Source: an uncultured Mediterraneibacter sp. (GTDB lineage: Bacteria; Bacillota; Clostridia; Lachnospirales; Lachnospiraceae). From it: a DNA stretch of 64,000 nucleotides. Position numbers and translations under genes: made by a program. Under the pieces are notes generated by a model, which had not been told where the DNA came from, ran no database searches, and saw only the letters and a list, made by a program, of their open reading frames with translations. Below, one piece after another: positions 25,625 through 35,342 of this stretch (position 1 is the stretch's first letter; every line of letters begins with the position of its first letter). The stretch spans positions 83,262 through 147,261 of the forward strand of contig CAKRDD010000006.1 of the NCBI GenBank assembly GCA_934309345.1. The letters are read 5' to 3'.

Positions 25625-27726
25625 TCGGAAAGTTAAGTGAGTTACAGAAGGAGAAAAATGAACAGTGCACACAGCGTCATGAACTGGCAGTTGAGCGTCT
25701 GCGGACGATCGTGACAGAAGAAACAGTGGATGCAGCATATATTTCTTATTTTCAGGATTGCACTTTGTTTTTGCTTGAATTAGAGAATACACGAAGAAAG
25801 ATAGAAGATGGGATCTGGGACAGCTTAAGTCTTGGGGAGAAGCGCAGTCTGAATGGGATTCTTTATAGTGATATTATAGGAGAGAAATATCAGACAAGTT
25901 ATGCCAATCAGGACTATGTCTGTGAGAAATTCGGGCAGGAGATGGGACAGCTTTTAAGTTTGTTGTATACGGAAATCAGAGCAGGAATCCCGTATGTGTT
26001 TGAACAGCGCAAGGATTATCTGACGATTCTCTATGAGTTGTTTCTTGAAGTCTATACCTGTTTTGAAGGAATGAGTGAGGAAGAGAATCCAGTTCCAAAG
26101 CCAGAGCAGATTAAGGAAATTCTGTATTGGTATGCGAGTGATTATTGCGATGTGTTCTATGCAGACCGGATCCGTGAACAGATGGATCCTTCAGCAGATT
26201 TTGCTGTACAGATCATTGAGAATGCAGATCTTGATAAAGATGATTATCTTTATGAATTTGGTGAATACATTTCCAGGAATGAACTTGGAACAGCTCATCA
26301 TCTGAGAAATCTGCCGCAGGAGACATTGCAGAAGATGGCAGATGTATATACGGAAGGATATCGGATTGGTTTTATTAATACTGGAAAAGATCTGTCAAAG
26401 AAATCGATTGTAAATATCCGTTACAGCCTTGGGTTTGAAAAGGTGATCCGCCTTGCGATCGAGAACTTCCGTAAGATGGGATTAAAGCCGGTTATTTACC
26501 GTGCAGCCTCCAGCGTGATCACAAAGAGAGAGCACCACAAGATTGGATATTACGGTGCGATCGCGAATCAGCAGTATGAGTATGATCACAGACAGGATCA
26601 GGCACTCTTTATGGATAAACGTTATGTGGAACGTAAGCTTGAGGTGATGAAAACTGTCTTTGAGCAGAATAAAGAGATGGCAGCAGGAGTTGCAGGACCG
26701 GCGGTTATGGAAATCTTTGGTGAGACACCATTTTCACCGGAAGCAAAAACGATGGCACCGGCATATGATGAGGCGCAGAGAGAGCTGGATCTTCTCTTTA
26801 GCAGCAGATCAGGACAGATCACGAATGAGTATATCAAGGGCGAGGAGAGAAGCTTCACGATTGTCGCTTATCCGGTACCGGAGATTGGAGCAGACTATGC
26901 AAAGATCTTTGATGAAGTGATCAAGATCAATACATTAGATGCAAAGCTTTACGAAAAAGTGCAGCAGACAATGATCGATGCGCTGGACCAGGGGACTTGT
27001 GTACATGTAAGAGGTAAAGGAGAAAACCAGACAGATATTACAGTGCAGTTATATCATCTGAAAGACGCGCAGAAAGAAACAATTTTCGAAAACTGTGTGG
27101 CAGATGTGAATATTCCTGTCGGAGAAGTATTCACTTCACCGGTTTTGGAAGGAACGAACGGCATACTTCATGTGAGCAAGGTATATCTGGACGGGCTTCA
27201 GTATGAGAATCTGAAGCTGACATTTCAGGATGGAAAGATCACCGACTATACATGTACGAACTTTGAGGATGAAGCGCAGAATAAGAAATACATTTATGAT
27301 AATGTATTGAAAAATCATGAGACTCTTCCGCTTGGTGAGTTCGCAATTGGAACAAATACAACTGCATATGTGGCAGCGAAGAAATTTAATATAGAAGACA
27401 AGATGCCGATTCTGATCGCAGAGAAGACAGGACCGCATTTTGCAGTAGGAGATACATGCTATTCCTGGAGCGAGGAAATCAGAGTCTACAATCCAAACGG
27501 AAAGGAAATTGTGGCGAAAGATAATTCCTGTTCTCTTCTTCGTAAGGAAGATGTATCAAAAGCATACTTTAACTGTCATACAGATATAACCGTGCCTTAT
27601 AAAGAGTTAGAAGAAATAAGTGTAGTGACAAACGAGGGAAAAGACATTATACTATTAAAGGACGGAAGATTCGTATTGCCGGGAACAGAGGTACTTAATG
27701 AGCCTTTGGACGAAGCGGGATTTTAA
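25621..27726 (+). CDS. M29-like aminopeptidase with long N-terminal extension
   Basis: About 701 residues from ATG 25621. The C-terminal half (about 370-690) has features of thermophilic M29 (AmpS/aminopeptidase T) metallopeptidases: VADVNIPVGEVFTSPV, EGTNGILHVS, LGEFAIGTNTTAYVA and EKTGPHFAVGDTCY, which carry the conserved Glu, His and Asp metal ligands. Usual M29 length is near 400, so some 300 helical residues at the N-terminus are extra and unlike the family core. Likely a cytoplasmic peptidase that releases N-terminal residues. It sits behind two membrane proteins in an overlapping unit. Confidence 0.75.
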   Translation: MIGKLSELQKEKNEQCTQRHELAVERLRTIVTEETVDAAYISYFQDCTLFLLELENTRRKIEDGIWDSLSLGEKRSLNGILYSDIIGEKYQTSYANQDYVCEKFGQEMGQLLSLLYTEIRAGIPYVFEQRKDYLTILYELFLEVYTCFEGMSEEENPVPKPEQIKEILYWYASDYCDVFYADRIREQMDPSADFAVQIIENADLDKDDYLYEFGEYISRNELGTAHHLRNLPQETLQKMADVYTEGYRIGFINTGKDLSKKSIVNIRYSLGFEKVIRLAIENFRKMGLKPVIYRAASSVITKREHHKIGYYGAIANQQYEYDHRQDQALFMDKRYVERKLEVMKTVFEQNKEMAAGVAGPAVMEIFGETPFSPEAKTMAPAYDEAQRELDLLFSSRSGQITNEYIKGEERSFTIVAYPVPEIGADYAKIFDEVIKINTLDAKLYEKVQQTMIDALDQGTCVHVRGKGENQTDITVQLYHLKDAQKETIFENCVADVNIPVGEVFTSPVLEGTNGILHVSKVYLDGLQYENLKLTFQDGKITDYTCTNFEDEAQNKKYIYDNVLKNHETLPLGEFAIGTNTTAYVAAKKFNIEDKMPILIAEKTGPHFAVGDTCYSWSEEIRVYNPNGKEIVAKDNSCSLLRKEDVSKAYFNCHTDITVPYKELEEISVVTNEGKDIILLKDGRFVLPGTEVLNEPLDEAGF

Positions 27727-27804
27727 GGAAATCCTGTAGGCGATTGGATAGTTAATAGATGATTAAATGGAATCTTTCATAAGTATGGATAATAAATAAA
27801 CAAA

Positions 27805-27825
27805 GTTTTCCAAAGATTGGAAAAC
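27805..27825 (+). promoter_or_regulatory. Stem-loop upstream of purE
   Basis: GTTTTCC and GGAAAAC form a seven-base-pair stem with a seven-base loop, followed by the palindrome GGTATACC and then the purE ribosome site. No T-run, so not a normal terminator. No purine riboswitch or PurR box was recognised. Confidence 0.3.
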
Positions 27826-27851
27826 GGTATACCACTGAAGGAGGAAATGAT

Positions 27852-28364
27852 ATGCCAAAAGTAGGAATTGTCATGGGCAGCGACTCAGATCTGAAGGTGA
27901 TGAGTAAGGCAGCAGCCACACTGGAGAAGTTTGGAATCGATTATGAGATGACGATCATTTCAGCACACCGTATGCCGGATGTCTTTTTTGACTGGGCAAA
28001 GGCAGCTGAAGGAAAGGGAATCAAAGTAATTATTGCAGGAGCAGGTATGGCAGCACATCTGCCGGGAATGTGCGCAGCACTTTTCCCAATGCCGGTAATT
28101 GGTATCCCAATGTCAGGAAAGAATCTGGAGGGTATGGACGCACTTTATTCAATCGTTCAGATGCCACCTGGAATCCCGGTTGCTACAGTTGCAATCGACG
28201 GCGGTATGAATGCGGCAATTCTTGCAGCAAAGATGCTTGCAATGTCAGATCCGGAGCTTTTAGAGAAACTGAAAGCTTATTCTGCAGAGATGAAAGATAC
28301 GGTACAGGCAAAAGCAGACAGACTTGCAGAAGTTGGTTATGAGGAATATCTCAACAATAAATAA
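27852..28364 (+). CDS. purE: 5-(carboxyamino)imidazole ribonucleotide mutase (PurE class I)
   Basis: Rearranges N5-CAIR to CAIR in purine synthesis. 170 residues with GSDSDLKVM, the SAHRMPD catalytic histidine region and AGAGMAAHLPGM. GAAGGAGG precedes the ATG. The genome would need PurK, which is not next to it. First of purE-M-N-D. Confidence 0.96.
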   Translation: MPKVGIVMGSDSDLKVMSKAAATLEKFGIDYEMTIISAHRMPDVFFDWAKAAEGKGIKVIIAGAGMAAHLPGMCAALFPMPVIGIPMSGKNLEGMDALYSIVQMPPGIPVATVAIDGGMNAAILAAKMLAMSDPELLEKLKAYSAEMKDTVQAKADRLAEVGYEEYLNNK

Positions 28365-28396
28365 ATATTACGATTCGAAAGAAAAGGAGATTTACG

Positions 28397-29422
28397 ATGG
28401 ATTACAAGACATCAGGTGTAGATATTGAAGCCGGTTACAAATCAGTGGAATTAATGAAAGAATATGTAAAAGAGACAATGCGCGCAGAAGTTCTCGGAGG
28501 ACTTGGCGGATTCTCAGGAGCTTTCTCTCTTGCGAAGATCAAAGAGATGGAAGAGCCTGTTCTTCTTTCCGGTACAGACGGATGCGGAACAAAGGTAAAA
28601 CTTGCTATGGTAATGGATAAGCATGACACAATCGGAATCGATGCGGTTGCTATGTGCGTGAACGATATCGCATGTGCAGGTGGAGAGCCACTCTTCTTCC
28701 TGGATTACATTGCATGTGGAAAGAACTATCCGGAGAAGATCGCAGAGATCGTAAAAGGTGTTGCAGAAGGATGTAAGCAGTCTGATGCAGCTCTGATTGG
28801 TGGAGAGACAGCAGAGCATCCGGGGCTTATGCCGGAAGATGATTATGATCTTGCAGGATTCGCAGTTGGTGTTTGTGATAAGAAAGAAATGATCACAGGA
28901 GAGAATCTTGCAGCCGGAGATGTTCTGATCGGAATGGCTTCTACAGGTGTTCACAGCAACGGATTTTCACTTGTAAGAAAAGTATTTGATATTACAAAAG
29001 AATCTTTAGATACTTATTATGATGATCTTGGAACTACTCTTGGAGAGGCACTTCTTGCTCCGACAAGAATCTATGTAAAAGCACTTAAAAGCATCAAAAA
29101 TGCAGGTGTTACAGTAAAAGCATGCAGCCATATCACAGGTGGCGGATTCTATGAGAACATTCCGCGTATGCTCAAAGAAGGAACTCATGCAGTTGTAGAA
29201 AAAGACAGCTACCCGATTCCACCAATCTTTGCAAAACTTGCAAAAGAGGGCGAAATCGAAGAGCAGATGATGTACAACACATTCAACATGGGACTTGGAA
29301 TGGTTCTCGCTGTTGATCCGGCAGACGTTGATAAGACAATGGATGCAATTCGTGAAGCAGGAGATCAGCCATATGTAGTCGGCAAGATCGAGGCTGGCGA
29401 AAAGGGAGTGACTTTATGTTAA
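28397..29422 (+). CDS. purM: Phosphoribosylformylglycinamidine cyclo-ligase (AIR synthetase)
   Basis: Makes aminoimidazole ribonucleotide from FGAM and ATP. 341 residues; VLLSGTDGCGTK, MCVNDIACAGGEPLFFLDY and STGVHSNGFSLVR are the PurM blocks. AAAGGAGA precedes the ATG. Overlaps purN by seven bases. Confidence 0.97.
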   Translation: MDYKTSGVDIEAGYKSVELMKEYVKETMRAEVLGGLGGFSGAFSLAKIKEMEEPVLLSGTDGCGTKVKLAMVMDKHDTIGIDAVAMCVNDIACAGGEPLFFLDYIACGKNYPEKIAEIVKGVAEGCKQSDAALIGGETAEHPGLMPEDDYDLAGFAVGVCDKKEMITGENLAAGDVLIGMASTGVHSNGFSLVRKVFDITKESLDTYYDDLGTTLGEALLAPTRIYVKALKSIKNAGVTVKACSHITGGGFYENIPRMLKEGTHAVVEKDSYPIPPIFAKLAKEGEIEEQMMYNTFNMGLGMVLAVDPADVDKTMDAIREAGDQPYVVGKIEAGEKGVTLC

Positions 29423-30042
29423 GAGTCTTAAGCATGGTGTCCGGAGGAGGAACAAACCTTCAGGCAATCATCGACAGCGTAAAGAATGGTACGATCACGA
29501 ACACAGAACTTGTGGGTGTGATCAGTAATAATAAAAATGCCTATGCACTGACACGTGCAGAAGAAAATGGAATCGATGCGAAATGCATTTCTCCAAAGGA
29601 CTATGAGTCAAGAGAAGTGTTTAACCAGGAACTTTTAAAGGCCGTGGATGCATATGAACCGGATCTGATCGTGCTGGCAGGTTACCTTGTGGTAATCCCA
29701 CCGGAGATGATCAAGAAGTATAAGAACCGGATCATCAACATTCATCCATCTCTGATCCCGTCTTTCTGTGGAACAGGTTATTATGGACTGAAAGTACACG
29801 AGGCAGCTTTGGAGCGCGGTGTGAAAGTAGTTGGTGCAACAGTACATTTCGTAGATGAAGGAACTGATACAGGCCCGATCATCTTGCAGAAGGCTGTAGA
29901 AGTACACAATGGAGATACCCCGGAAGTGCTTCAGCGCAGAGTGATGGAACAGGCTGAATGGAAGATCCTTCCACATGCAATCGATTTGATCGCAAACGGA
30001 AAGGTTGAAGTAGAAGGACATCGTACAATCGTTACCGAGTAA
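29416..30042 (+). CDS. purN: Phosphoribosylglycinamide formyltransferase
   Basis: Transfers formyl from 10-formyl-THF to GAR. 208 residues; VSGGGTNLQAIID binds the phosphate, the catalytic Asn-His pair is in NIHPSLIPS and the Asp in DEGTDTGPI. The IPSFCGTGYYG variant is commonly seen in clostridial PurN. Start overlaps the end of purM. Confidence 0.96.
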   Translation: MLRVLSMVSGGGTNLQAIIDSVKNGTITNTELVGVISNNKNAYALTRAEENGIDAKCISPKDYESREVFNQELLKAVDAYEPDLIVLAGYLVVIPPEMIKKYKNRIINIHPSLIPSFCGTGYYGLKVHEAALERGVKVVGATVHFVDEGTDTGPIILQKAVEVHNGDTPEVLQRRVMEQAEWKILPHAIDLIANGKVEVEGHRTIVTE

Positions 30043-30055
30043 GGAGGCAGAGACT

Positions 30056-31327
30056 ATGAACGTATTGATCGTAGGAAGCGGCGGAAGAGAACATGCAATC
30101 GCAGCAAGCGTGGCAAAGAGCCCAAGAGCAGACAAGATCTATTGTGCTCCGGGAAATGCCGGAATCGCTGAGTATGCGCAGTGTGTACCGATCGGCGCTA
30201 TGGAATTTGATAAATTAAGAGATTTCGCAAAAGAGAATGCGATTGATCTTTGCATCGTAGGAATGGATGATCCGTTGGTAGGCGGTCTTGTAGATGTTCT
30301 TGAAGAAGCAGGAATCCGCACATTCGGACCGAAGAAGAATGCAGCGATTCTTGAGGGATCGAAAGCATTTTCCAAGGATCTGATGAAGAAATACAACATT
30401 CCGACAGCAGCTTATGAGAACTTTACTGATCCGGAAGCCGCAATGGCTTATCTCGAGAAAGCGAAGTTCCCGATCGTTCTGAAAGCAGACGGACTTGCAC
30501 TTGGAAAAGGTGTTCTGATCTGTAAGGATCTTGAAGAAGCAAAAGCAGGCGTGAAGGAAATCATGCTGGACAAGAAGTTCGGTACAGCCGGAAATGAGAT
30601 GGTTATCGAAGAGTTCATGACAGGCCGTGAGGTTTCCGTACTTTCATTTGTTGACGGAAAGACAATCAAGACAATGACAAGTGCGCAGGATCACAAGCGT
30701 GCCGGAGACGGAGATACAGGACTTAATACAGGCGGTATGGGAACATTTTCCCCAAGCCCGTTCTATACAAAAGAAGTAGAAGAATTCTGTGAGAAATATG
30801 TTTACCAGGCAACGGTAGACGCAATGGCAGCAGAAGGACGTCCGTTCAAGGGAGTTATCTTCTTCGGACTTATGCTGACAGAAGACGGACCGAAGGTTCT
30901 TGAATACAACGCTCGTTTCGGAGATCCGGAAGCTCAGGTTGTACTTCCTCGTATGAAGAATGATATCCTTGAAGTTATGGAAGCATGTATCGACGGAACA
31001 CTGGATCAGGTTGATCTTCAGTTTGAAGACAATGCAGCAGTCTGCGTTGTACTCGCATCTGAAGGATATCCGGTAAGCTATGAGAAAGGTTTCCCGATCA
31101 CAGGACTGGAAGAGTTCAAGAAGCACGAAGGATATTACTGCTTCCATGCAGGAACAAAATTCGACGGAGATCAGATCGTAACAAATGGCGGACGTGTTCT
31201 TGGCGTGACAGCGAAGGGAAAAGATCTGAAAGAAGCCCGTGCAAATGCATATGCAGCGACAGAGTGGGTAAGCTTTAAGAATAAATACATGAGACGTGAC
31301 ATCGGTAAAGCAATCGATGAAGCATAA
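30056..31327 (+). CDS. purD: Phosphoribosylamine-glycine ligase
   Basis: ATP-grasp enzyme joining phosphoribosylamine and glycine. 423 residues; LIVGSGGREHAIA at the N-terminus, VLKADGLALGKGV in the ATP lid and EYNARFGDPEAQVVLPR as metal site. GGAGG precedes the ATG. Last of the pur set; purC, purF and purH are not in the window. Confidence 0.97.
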   Translation: MNVLIVGSGGREHAIAASVAKSPRADKIYCAPGNAGIAEYAQCVPIGAMEFDKLRDFAKENAIDLCIVGMDDPLVGGLVDVLEEAGIRTFGPKKNAAILEGSKAFSKDLMKKYNIPTAAYENFTDPEAAMAYLEKAKFPIVLKADGLALGKGVLICKDLEEAKAGVKEIMLDKKFGTAGNEMVIEEFMTGREVSVLSFVDGKTIKTMTSAQDHKRAGDGDTGLNTGGMGTFSPSPFYTKEVEEFCEKYVYQATVDAMAAEGRPFKGVIFFGLMLTEDGPKVLEYNARFGDPEAQVVLPRMKNDILEVMEACIDGTLDQVDLQFEDNAAVCVVLASEGYPVSYEKGFPITGLEEFKKHEGYYCFHAGTKFDGDQIVTNGGRVLGVTAKGKDLKEARANAYAATEWVSFKNKYMRRDIGKAIDEA

Positions 31328-31383
31328 ATAAAGGGTCGCAGATCTGGTTGTGATAAGATAAAACAAGAAAAGAAGTAAGAAAT

Positions 31384-31435
31384 GAAACCGGCAGGGAGGA
31401 GAAATCCAAACTGTCGGTTTCTTTGTGATTTTATC
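31384..31435 (+). terminator. Weak terminator after purD
   Basis: GAAACCGGCAG (31384-31394) pairs with CTGTCGGTTTC (31411-31421); the following TTTGTGATTTTATC is only moderately T-rich. Confidence 0.55.
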
Positions 31436-31458
31436 ACAGAAAAATAAAAAATATGTGC

Positions 31459-31464
31459 TATACT
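31459..31464 (+). promoter_or_regulatory. Extended -10 element for trxA
   Basis: TATACT preceded by TGTGC gives an extended -10. No good -35 is seen. The same GTGCTATACT word occurs in the xpt promoter. Confidence 0.4.
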
Positions 31465-31527
31465 AAGGTTGTAACAAAGAAAAATAAAGAATACAAAAGA
31501 TATAACATTTATAAGGAGGATATAAAG

Positions 31528-31836
31528 ATGGCAGTAGTAAAACTTACAACAGACAATTTTGATCAGGAAGTACTTCAGGCACAGCAGCCGGTACTCGTTG
31601 ATTTCTATGCAGACTGGTGCGGACCATGTAAGATGATGGCTCCGATCGTGGAGGCTCTTTCAGAAGAACTCAGCGATGTAAAGGTATGCCACATCAATAT
31701 CGATGAAAATATCGACATTGCACAGAAATACAGAGTCATGAGCATTCCGACTTTCATCGTATTCAAAGGTGGAGAAGAGAGCGGAAGACAGATCGGTGCA
31801 ATTCCGAAGACAGCACTGGTTGACCTTGTGAAATAA
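31528..31836 (+). CDS. trxA: Thioredoxin
   Basis: 102-residue thiol-disulfide reductase. The active site is WCGPCK with the buried Asp (DFYADWCGPC) and the cis-proline loop SIPTFIVF. Start ATG 31528 follows AAGGAGGA; the longer frame to 31453 lies in the promoter. Monocistronic. Confidence 0.97.
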   Translation: MAVVKLTTDNFDQEVLQAQQPVLVDFYADWCGPCKMMAPIVEALSEELSDVKVCHINIDENIDIAQKYRVMSIPTFIVFKGGEESGRQIGAIPKTALVDLVK

Positions 31837-31867
31837 ATTTGCGATAATAGAAGAAAGGAAAAACCCA

Positions 31868-31935
31868 GACGGGCTGCCGGGCACAGAGAAGGCTGAGAAA
31901 TATGGCTCATTCCTGTGAACGACAGCCTGTCTTTT
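31868..31935 (+). terminator. Hairpin with T-run between trxA and addB
   Basis: GACGGGCTG (31868-31876) pairs with CAGCCTGTC (31923-31931), followed by TTTT. Inside, CACAG and CTGTG can pair as well as TGAG and CTCA, giving a long rod. It may end trxA transcription or act as an attenuator for addB, whose ribosome site lies about 25 bases on. Confidence 0.55.
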
Positions 31936-31970
31936 GCTTGGATATTACGAAGAAAGGCGGGAGTCAGAGC

Positions 31971-34900
31971 ATGTCATTACAGTTTATTTTCGGGAATTCC
32001 GGAAGCGGAAAGTCCCATTACTTATATCAGCACATTGTCGAGGAGTCGATCCGTCATCCGGAGAAGAATTATCTTGTTCTTGTGCCGGAGCAGTTTACAA
32101 TGCAGACGCAGAAAGATCTGTGTATGGCACATCCGCGCGGCGGCATTATGAATATTGATGTCTTAAGCTTTGGACGTCTGGCTCACCGTGTCTTTGAAGA
32201 GACAGGAAAGGAAAGACAGCCGATCCTTGATGATGAAGGAAAGAATCTGGTACTCCGCAAGATTGCAGGAAATTATGAAGAGGAGCTGACTGTTCTTAAG
32301 GGAAATCTTAAGAAGCAGGGATATATCAGCGAAGTAAAGTCCGTGATATCAGAATTTACGCAGTATGGAATTGATTTTGAACAGCTTGATTCTTTCATGG
32401 AAGGACTGAATCCGGAATGTTATCTGTATTATAAATTAAAGGATATCCGTAAAGTATATGAAGGATTTGAGGATTATCTGCGTGATAAATATATCACAAA
32501 GGAAGAACTGCTTGATGTCTTAAGTCAGACAGTTCCAGAAGCGGGAATGCTCAAAGACAGTGTGATTGCTATGGATGGGTTTACCGGATTTACACCGGTA
32601 CAGAACCGGCTGATTGGGGAACTTCTGAAAGTGTGCGATAAGATCATGCTGACGGTTGAGATCGATCAGAGGGAAGATCCGTTTGTCTATAAGCATCCGT
32701 ATCAGCTCTTTGCGCTGAGTAAACAGATGGTGACATCTCTGACAGAAGTGGCGCAGGAAGTGAAAGCAAAGATTGATGAGCCTGTCTGGCTATGCAAGAA
32801 TCCACCGTACCGGTTCAAAGAGAATCCGGAGATGGCATTTTTGGAAGAAGAATTGTTCCGTTATTCGAGAAGAAAATACGATGGGGAGAAAATGCAGTCA
32901 ATCTCTCTTCATGAAGTTCATACACCACAGGAAGAGGCTCAGTATGTGGCAGAGGAGATTCGGCGTCTGGTGAGAGAAGAAGGATACAGATATCGGGAAA
33001 TCGCAGTGATTGCTTCTGATCTGAATGCATATGCCGATTCGCTGGAGAAGGCATGCGAACATTATGAAATTCCGGTTTTTATGGATCATAAGAAGAGTAT
33101 CCTGTTAAATTCTTTTGTAGAGTATTTAAGAAGTCTGCTTGTGATGGTAGAACAGAACTATACTTACGAAAGTGTTTTTCGTTATCTGCGGACCGGACTG
33201 TGTGGGTTCACAAGAGATGAAGTAGACAGACTGGAAAATTATTGTCTTGCGTTGGATCTGAAAGGATTCAAGAAATGGGATCAGGTCTGGGTGAGAAAGA
33301 CACCGATGACGACAAAGGAAGAGCTGGAAGAACTGAATCGGCTGCGCGTGCGTTTTGTGGAAAAACTGACACCGCTGCATACAGTCCTGAAGAAGAGAAA
33401 AAAGACGGTAAAAGAGATCACACTCGCAGTTTATGAATATCTGGTTCAGGAGAAAATCCAGGAGCAGCTTGCAGAATTGGAGCAGAAATTCCAGGAAGAT
33501 GGAGAACTGGCGCTGGCGAAGGAATATGCACAGATTTATCGTATCGTTCTGGAGTTATTCGATAAATTCGTTGAACTTCTGGGGGAGGAAGAGATTCCGC
33601 TGAAGGAATACTGTGAGCTTCTTGATGCAGGACTTGAAGAGGCGAAAGTAGGTGTGATCCCTCCAAGTCTCGATCAGGTTATGATCGGTGATGTGGAGAG
33701 AACACGTATCAAAAATATCCGCGCATTATTTTTTGTCGGAGCAAATGATACGCTTCTTCCGGGAAATGCAGGGGCAAGAGGTCTGCTCTCTGAACGAGAC
33801 AGAAAACAGTTCCAGGAGAAGAAGATGAATCTTTCTCCCGGACCAAAAGAGAAGTTATATATTCAGAAATTTTATCTCTATATGAATCTGACGAAACCGT
33901 CAGAACTTCTGTATCTGTCCTGGGCGAAAGTATCCGGGGAAGGAAAAGCACTGCGCCCGGCTTATCTGATCCAGGATCTGATGCGTCTGTTCCCGGTACT
34001 TGTTCCGGTAGAGGAAGACAGAAAAGGACTGCTTGATCATGAGATGATGAGAAGGAGCGGCCTTTTGCAGATTGCAGAAGGATTAAGAGAGAGGGAGCAT
34101 GGACTGGATGATTCCTGGAAAGAACTGTACAGATGGTTTGTAAAAGATGAACAGAGTCAGGAAACTTTGAAACAGATTATAGAAGCCGGTTTCTACCGGA
34201 AGGATGAGCCGAGCCTTGGAAGCAAAGTGGCAAAAGAACTCTTTCTGGATCCGAAGCGTGTCAGTGTAACAAGACTGGAGCGTTTTGCTTCCTGTGCATA
34301 TGCACATTTCCTGAATTACGGACTCCGTCTGTCAGAACGGGAAAAATATGGGTTTGAAGCAATGGATCTGGGAAACATTGCACATCAGGCACTGGAGCAA
34401 TTTGCACATAAGGTAGAAGAGGAAGGTCTGGACTGGGTTACGATTCCAGAAGAGAAGCGGGAACTGCTGATCGATGAGAGTGTAGAAGAAAGTATTCTGG
34501 ATTATGGAAATACAGTTTTATTCTCATCCGCACGTAATGAATATATGATCCACAGAATCAAGCAATTGATCAACCGGTCCGTCTGGGCACTGACACAGCA
34601 GATGGCGGCAGGTGATTTTGTTCCGAGTGGGTGTGAATTTAAGTTTGGAAGCGGAAAGATTGACCGAATCGACACTTGTGAAGATGAAAATGCAATTTAT
34701 GTGAAAGTGACAGATTATAAAACCGGAAGGAAAGCATTTGATATCACAGCATTCTATCACGGTCTGCAGATGCAGCTTCCGGTTTATCTGAACGCGGCGT
34801 TGGAGATTGAACGGCAGAAGCATCCGGAAAAAGAGGTACTCCCGGCCGGCATCTTTTATTACCGGATCCAAGATCCGATTGTGAAGAAAGAAGAGACAAA

Positions 34901-35342
34901 AGCAGAAGTTGAGCAAAGTATTCTAAAAGAGCTGAAGCTGGATGGACTGATCAATGCAGATGAAAATGTAGTTGAACATCTGGAGCGGAATCTGAGTGGA
35001 ACTTCAACTTTCTATCCGCTGCGGATGAATAAGAACAGAACGCTGGGTTCAGCATCAAAAGCTTTATCTAAGGAGAACTTTGATACGGTTCTCGCGTACA
35101 CAAAGGAGAAAGAAAAAGAGCTGAAGGACGTAATGTACCAAGGAGAGGTCGCGGCACTTCCGTATGTTCTTGATGAGATGACAGGCTGTGATTACTGTGG
35201 GTGCAGGGATATCTGCGGATTTGACCAGAGGATTGAAGGCTGTGAGTACAGAAGATTAAGAAAATATACCTTGGAAGAAGCGTTGAATTCTATGAAAGAG
35301 CGTCTTGGCATTTGGGAAGAGAAAGGAGAGGCAGGAGAATGA
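31971..35342 (+). CDS. addB: ATP-dependent helicase/nuclease AddB subunit
   Basis: Half of the AddAB double-strand-break repair enzyme. About 1123 residues from ATG 31971 (MSLQFIFGNSGSGKS), after GGGAG; the frame to 31902 runs through the hairpin. Walker A is GNSGSGKS; the C-terminal nuclease has DYKTGR. The iron-sulfur staple cysteines are present: one in ASCAYAHFL and three in CDYCGCRDICG. Stop overlaps the addA start (ATGA). Confidence 0.95.
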   Translation: MSLQFIFGNSGSGKSHYLYQHIVEESIRHPEKNYLVLVPEQFTMQTQKDLCMAHPRGGIMNIDVLSFGRLAHRVFEETGKERQPILDDEGKNLVLRKIAGNYEEELTVLKGNLKKQGYISEVKSVISEFTQYGIDFEQLDSFMEGLNPECYLYYKLKDIRKVYEGFEDYLRDKYITKEELLDVLSQTVPEAGMLKDSVIAMDGFTGFTPVQNRLIGELLKVCDKIMLTVEIDQREDPFVYKHPYQLFALSKQMVTSLTEVAQEVKAKIDEPVWLCKNPPYRFKENPEMAFLEEELFRYSRRKYDGEKMQSISLHEVHTPQEEAQYVAEEIRRLVREEGYRYREIAVIASDLNAYADSLEKACEHYEIPVFMDHKKSILLNSFVEYLRSLLVMVEQNYTYESVFRYLRTGLCGFTRDEVDRLENYCLALDLKGFKKWDQVWVRKTPMTTKEELEELNRLRVRFVEKLTPLHTVLKKRKKTVKEITLAVYEYLVQEKIQEQLAELEQKFQEDGELALAKEYAQIYRIVLELFDKFVELLGEEEIPLKEYCELLDAGLEEAKVGVIPPSLDQVMIGDVERTRIKNIRALFFVGANDTLLPGNAGARGLLSERDRKQFQEKKMNLSPGPKEKLYIQKFYLYMNLTKPSELLYLSWAKVSGEGKALRPAYLIQDLMRLFPVLVPVEEDRKGLLDHEMMRRSGLLQIAEGLREREHGLDDSWKELYRWFVKDEQSQETLKQIIEAGFYRKDEPSLGSKVAKELFLDPKRVSVTRLERFASCAYAHFLNYGLRLSEREKYGFEAMDLGNIAHQALEQFAHKVEEEGLDWVTIPEEKRELLIDESVEESILDYGNTVLFSSARNEYMIHRIKQLINRSVWALTQQMAAGDFVPSGCEFKFGSGKIDRIDTCEDENAIYVKVTDYKTGRKAFDITAFYHGLQMQLPVYLNAALEIERQKHPEKEVLPAGIFYYRIQDPIVKKEETKAEVEQSILKELKLDGLINADENVVEHLERNLSGTSTFYPLRMNKNRTLGSASKALSKENFDTVLAYTKEKEKELKDVMYQGEVAALPYVLDEMTGCDYCGCRDICGFDQRIEGCEYRRLRKYTLEEALNSMKERLGIWEEKGEAGE

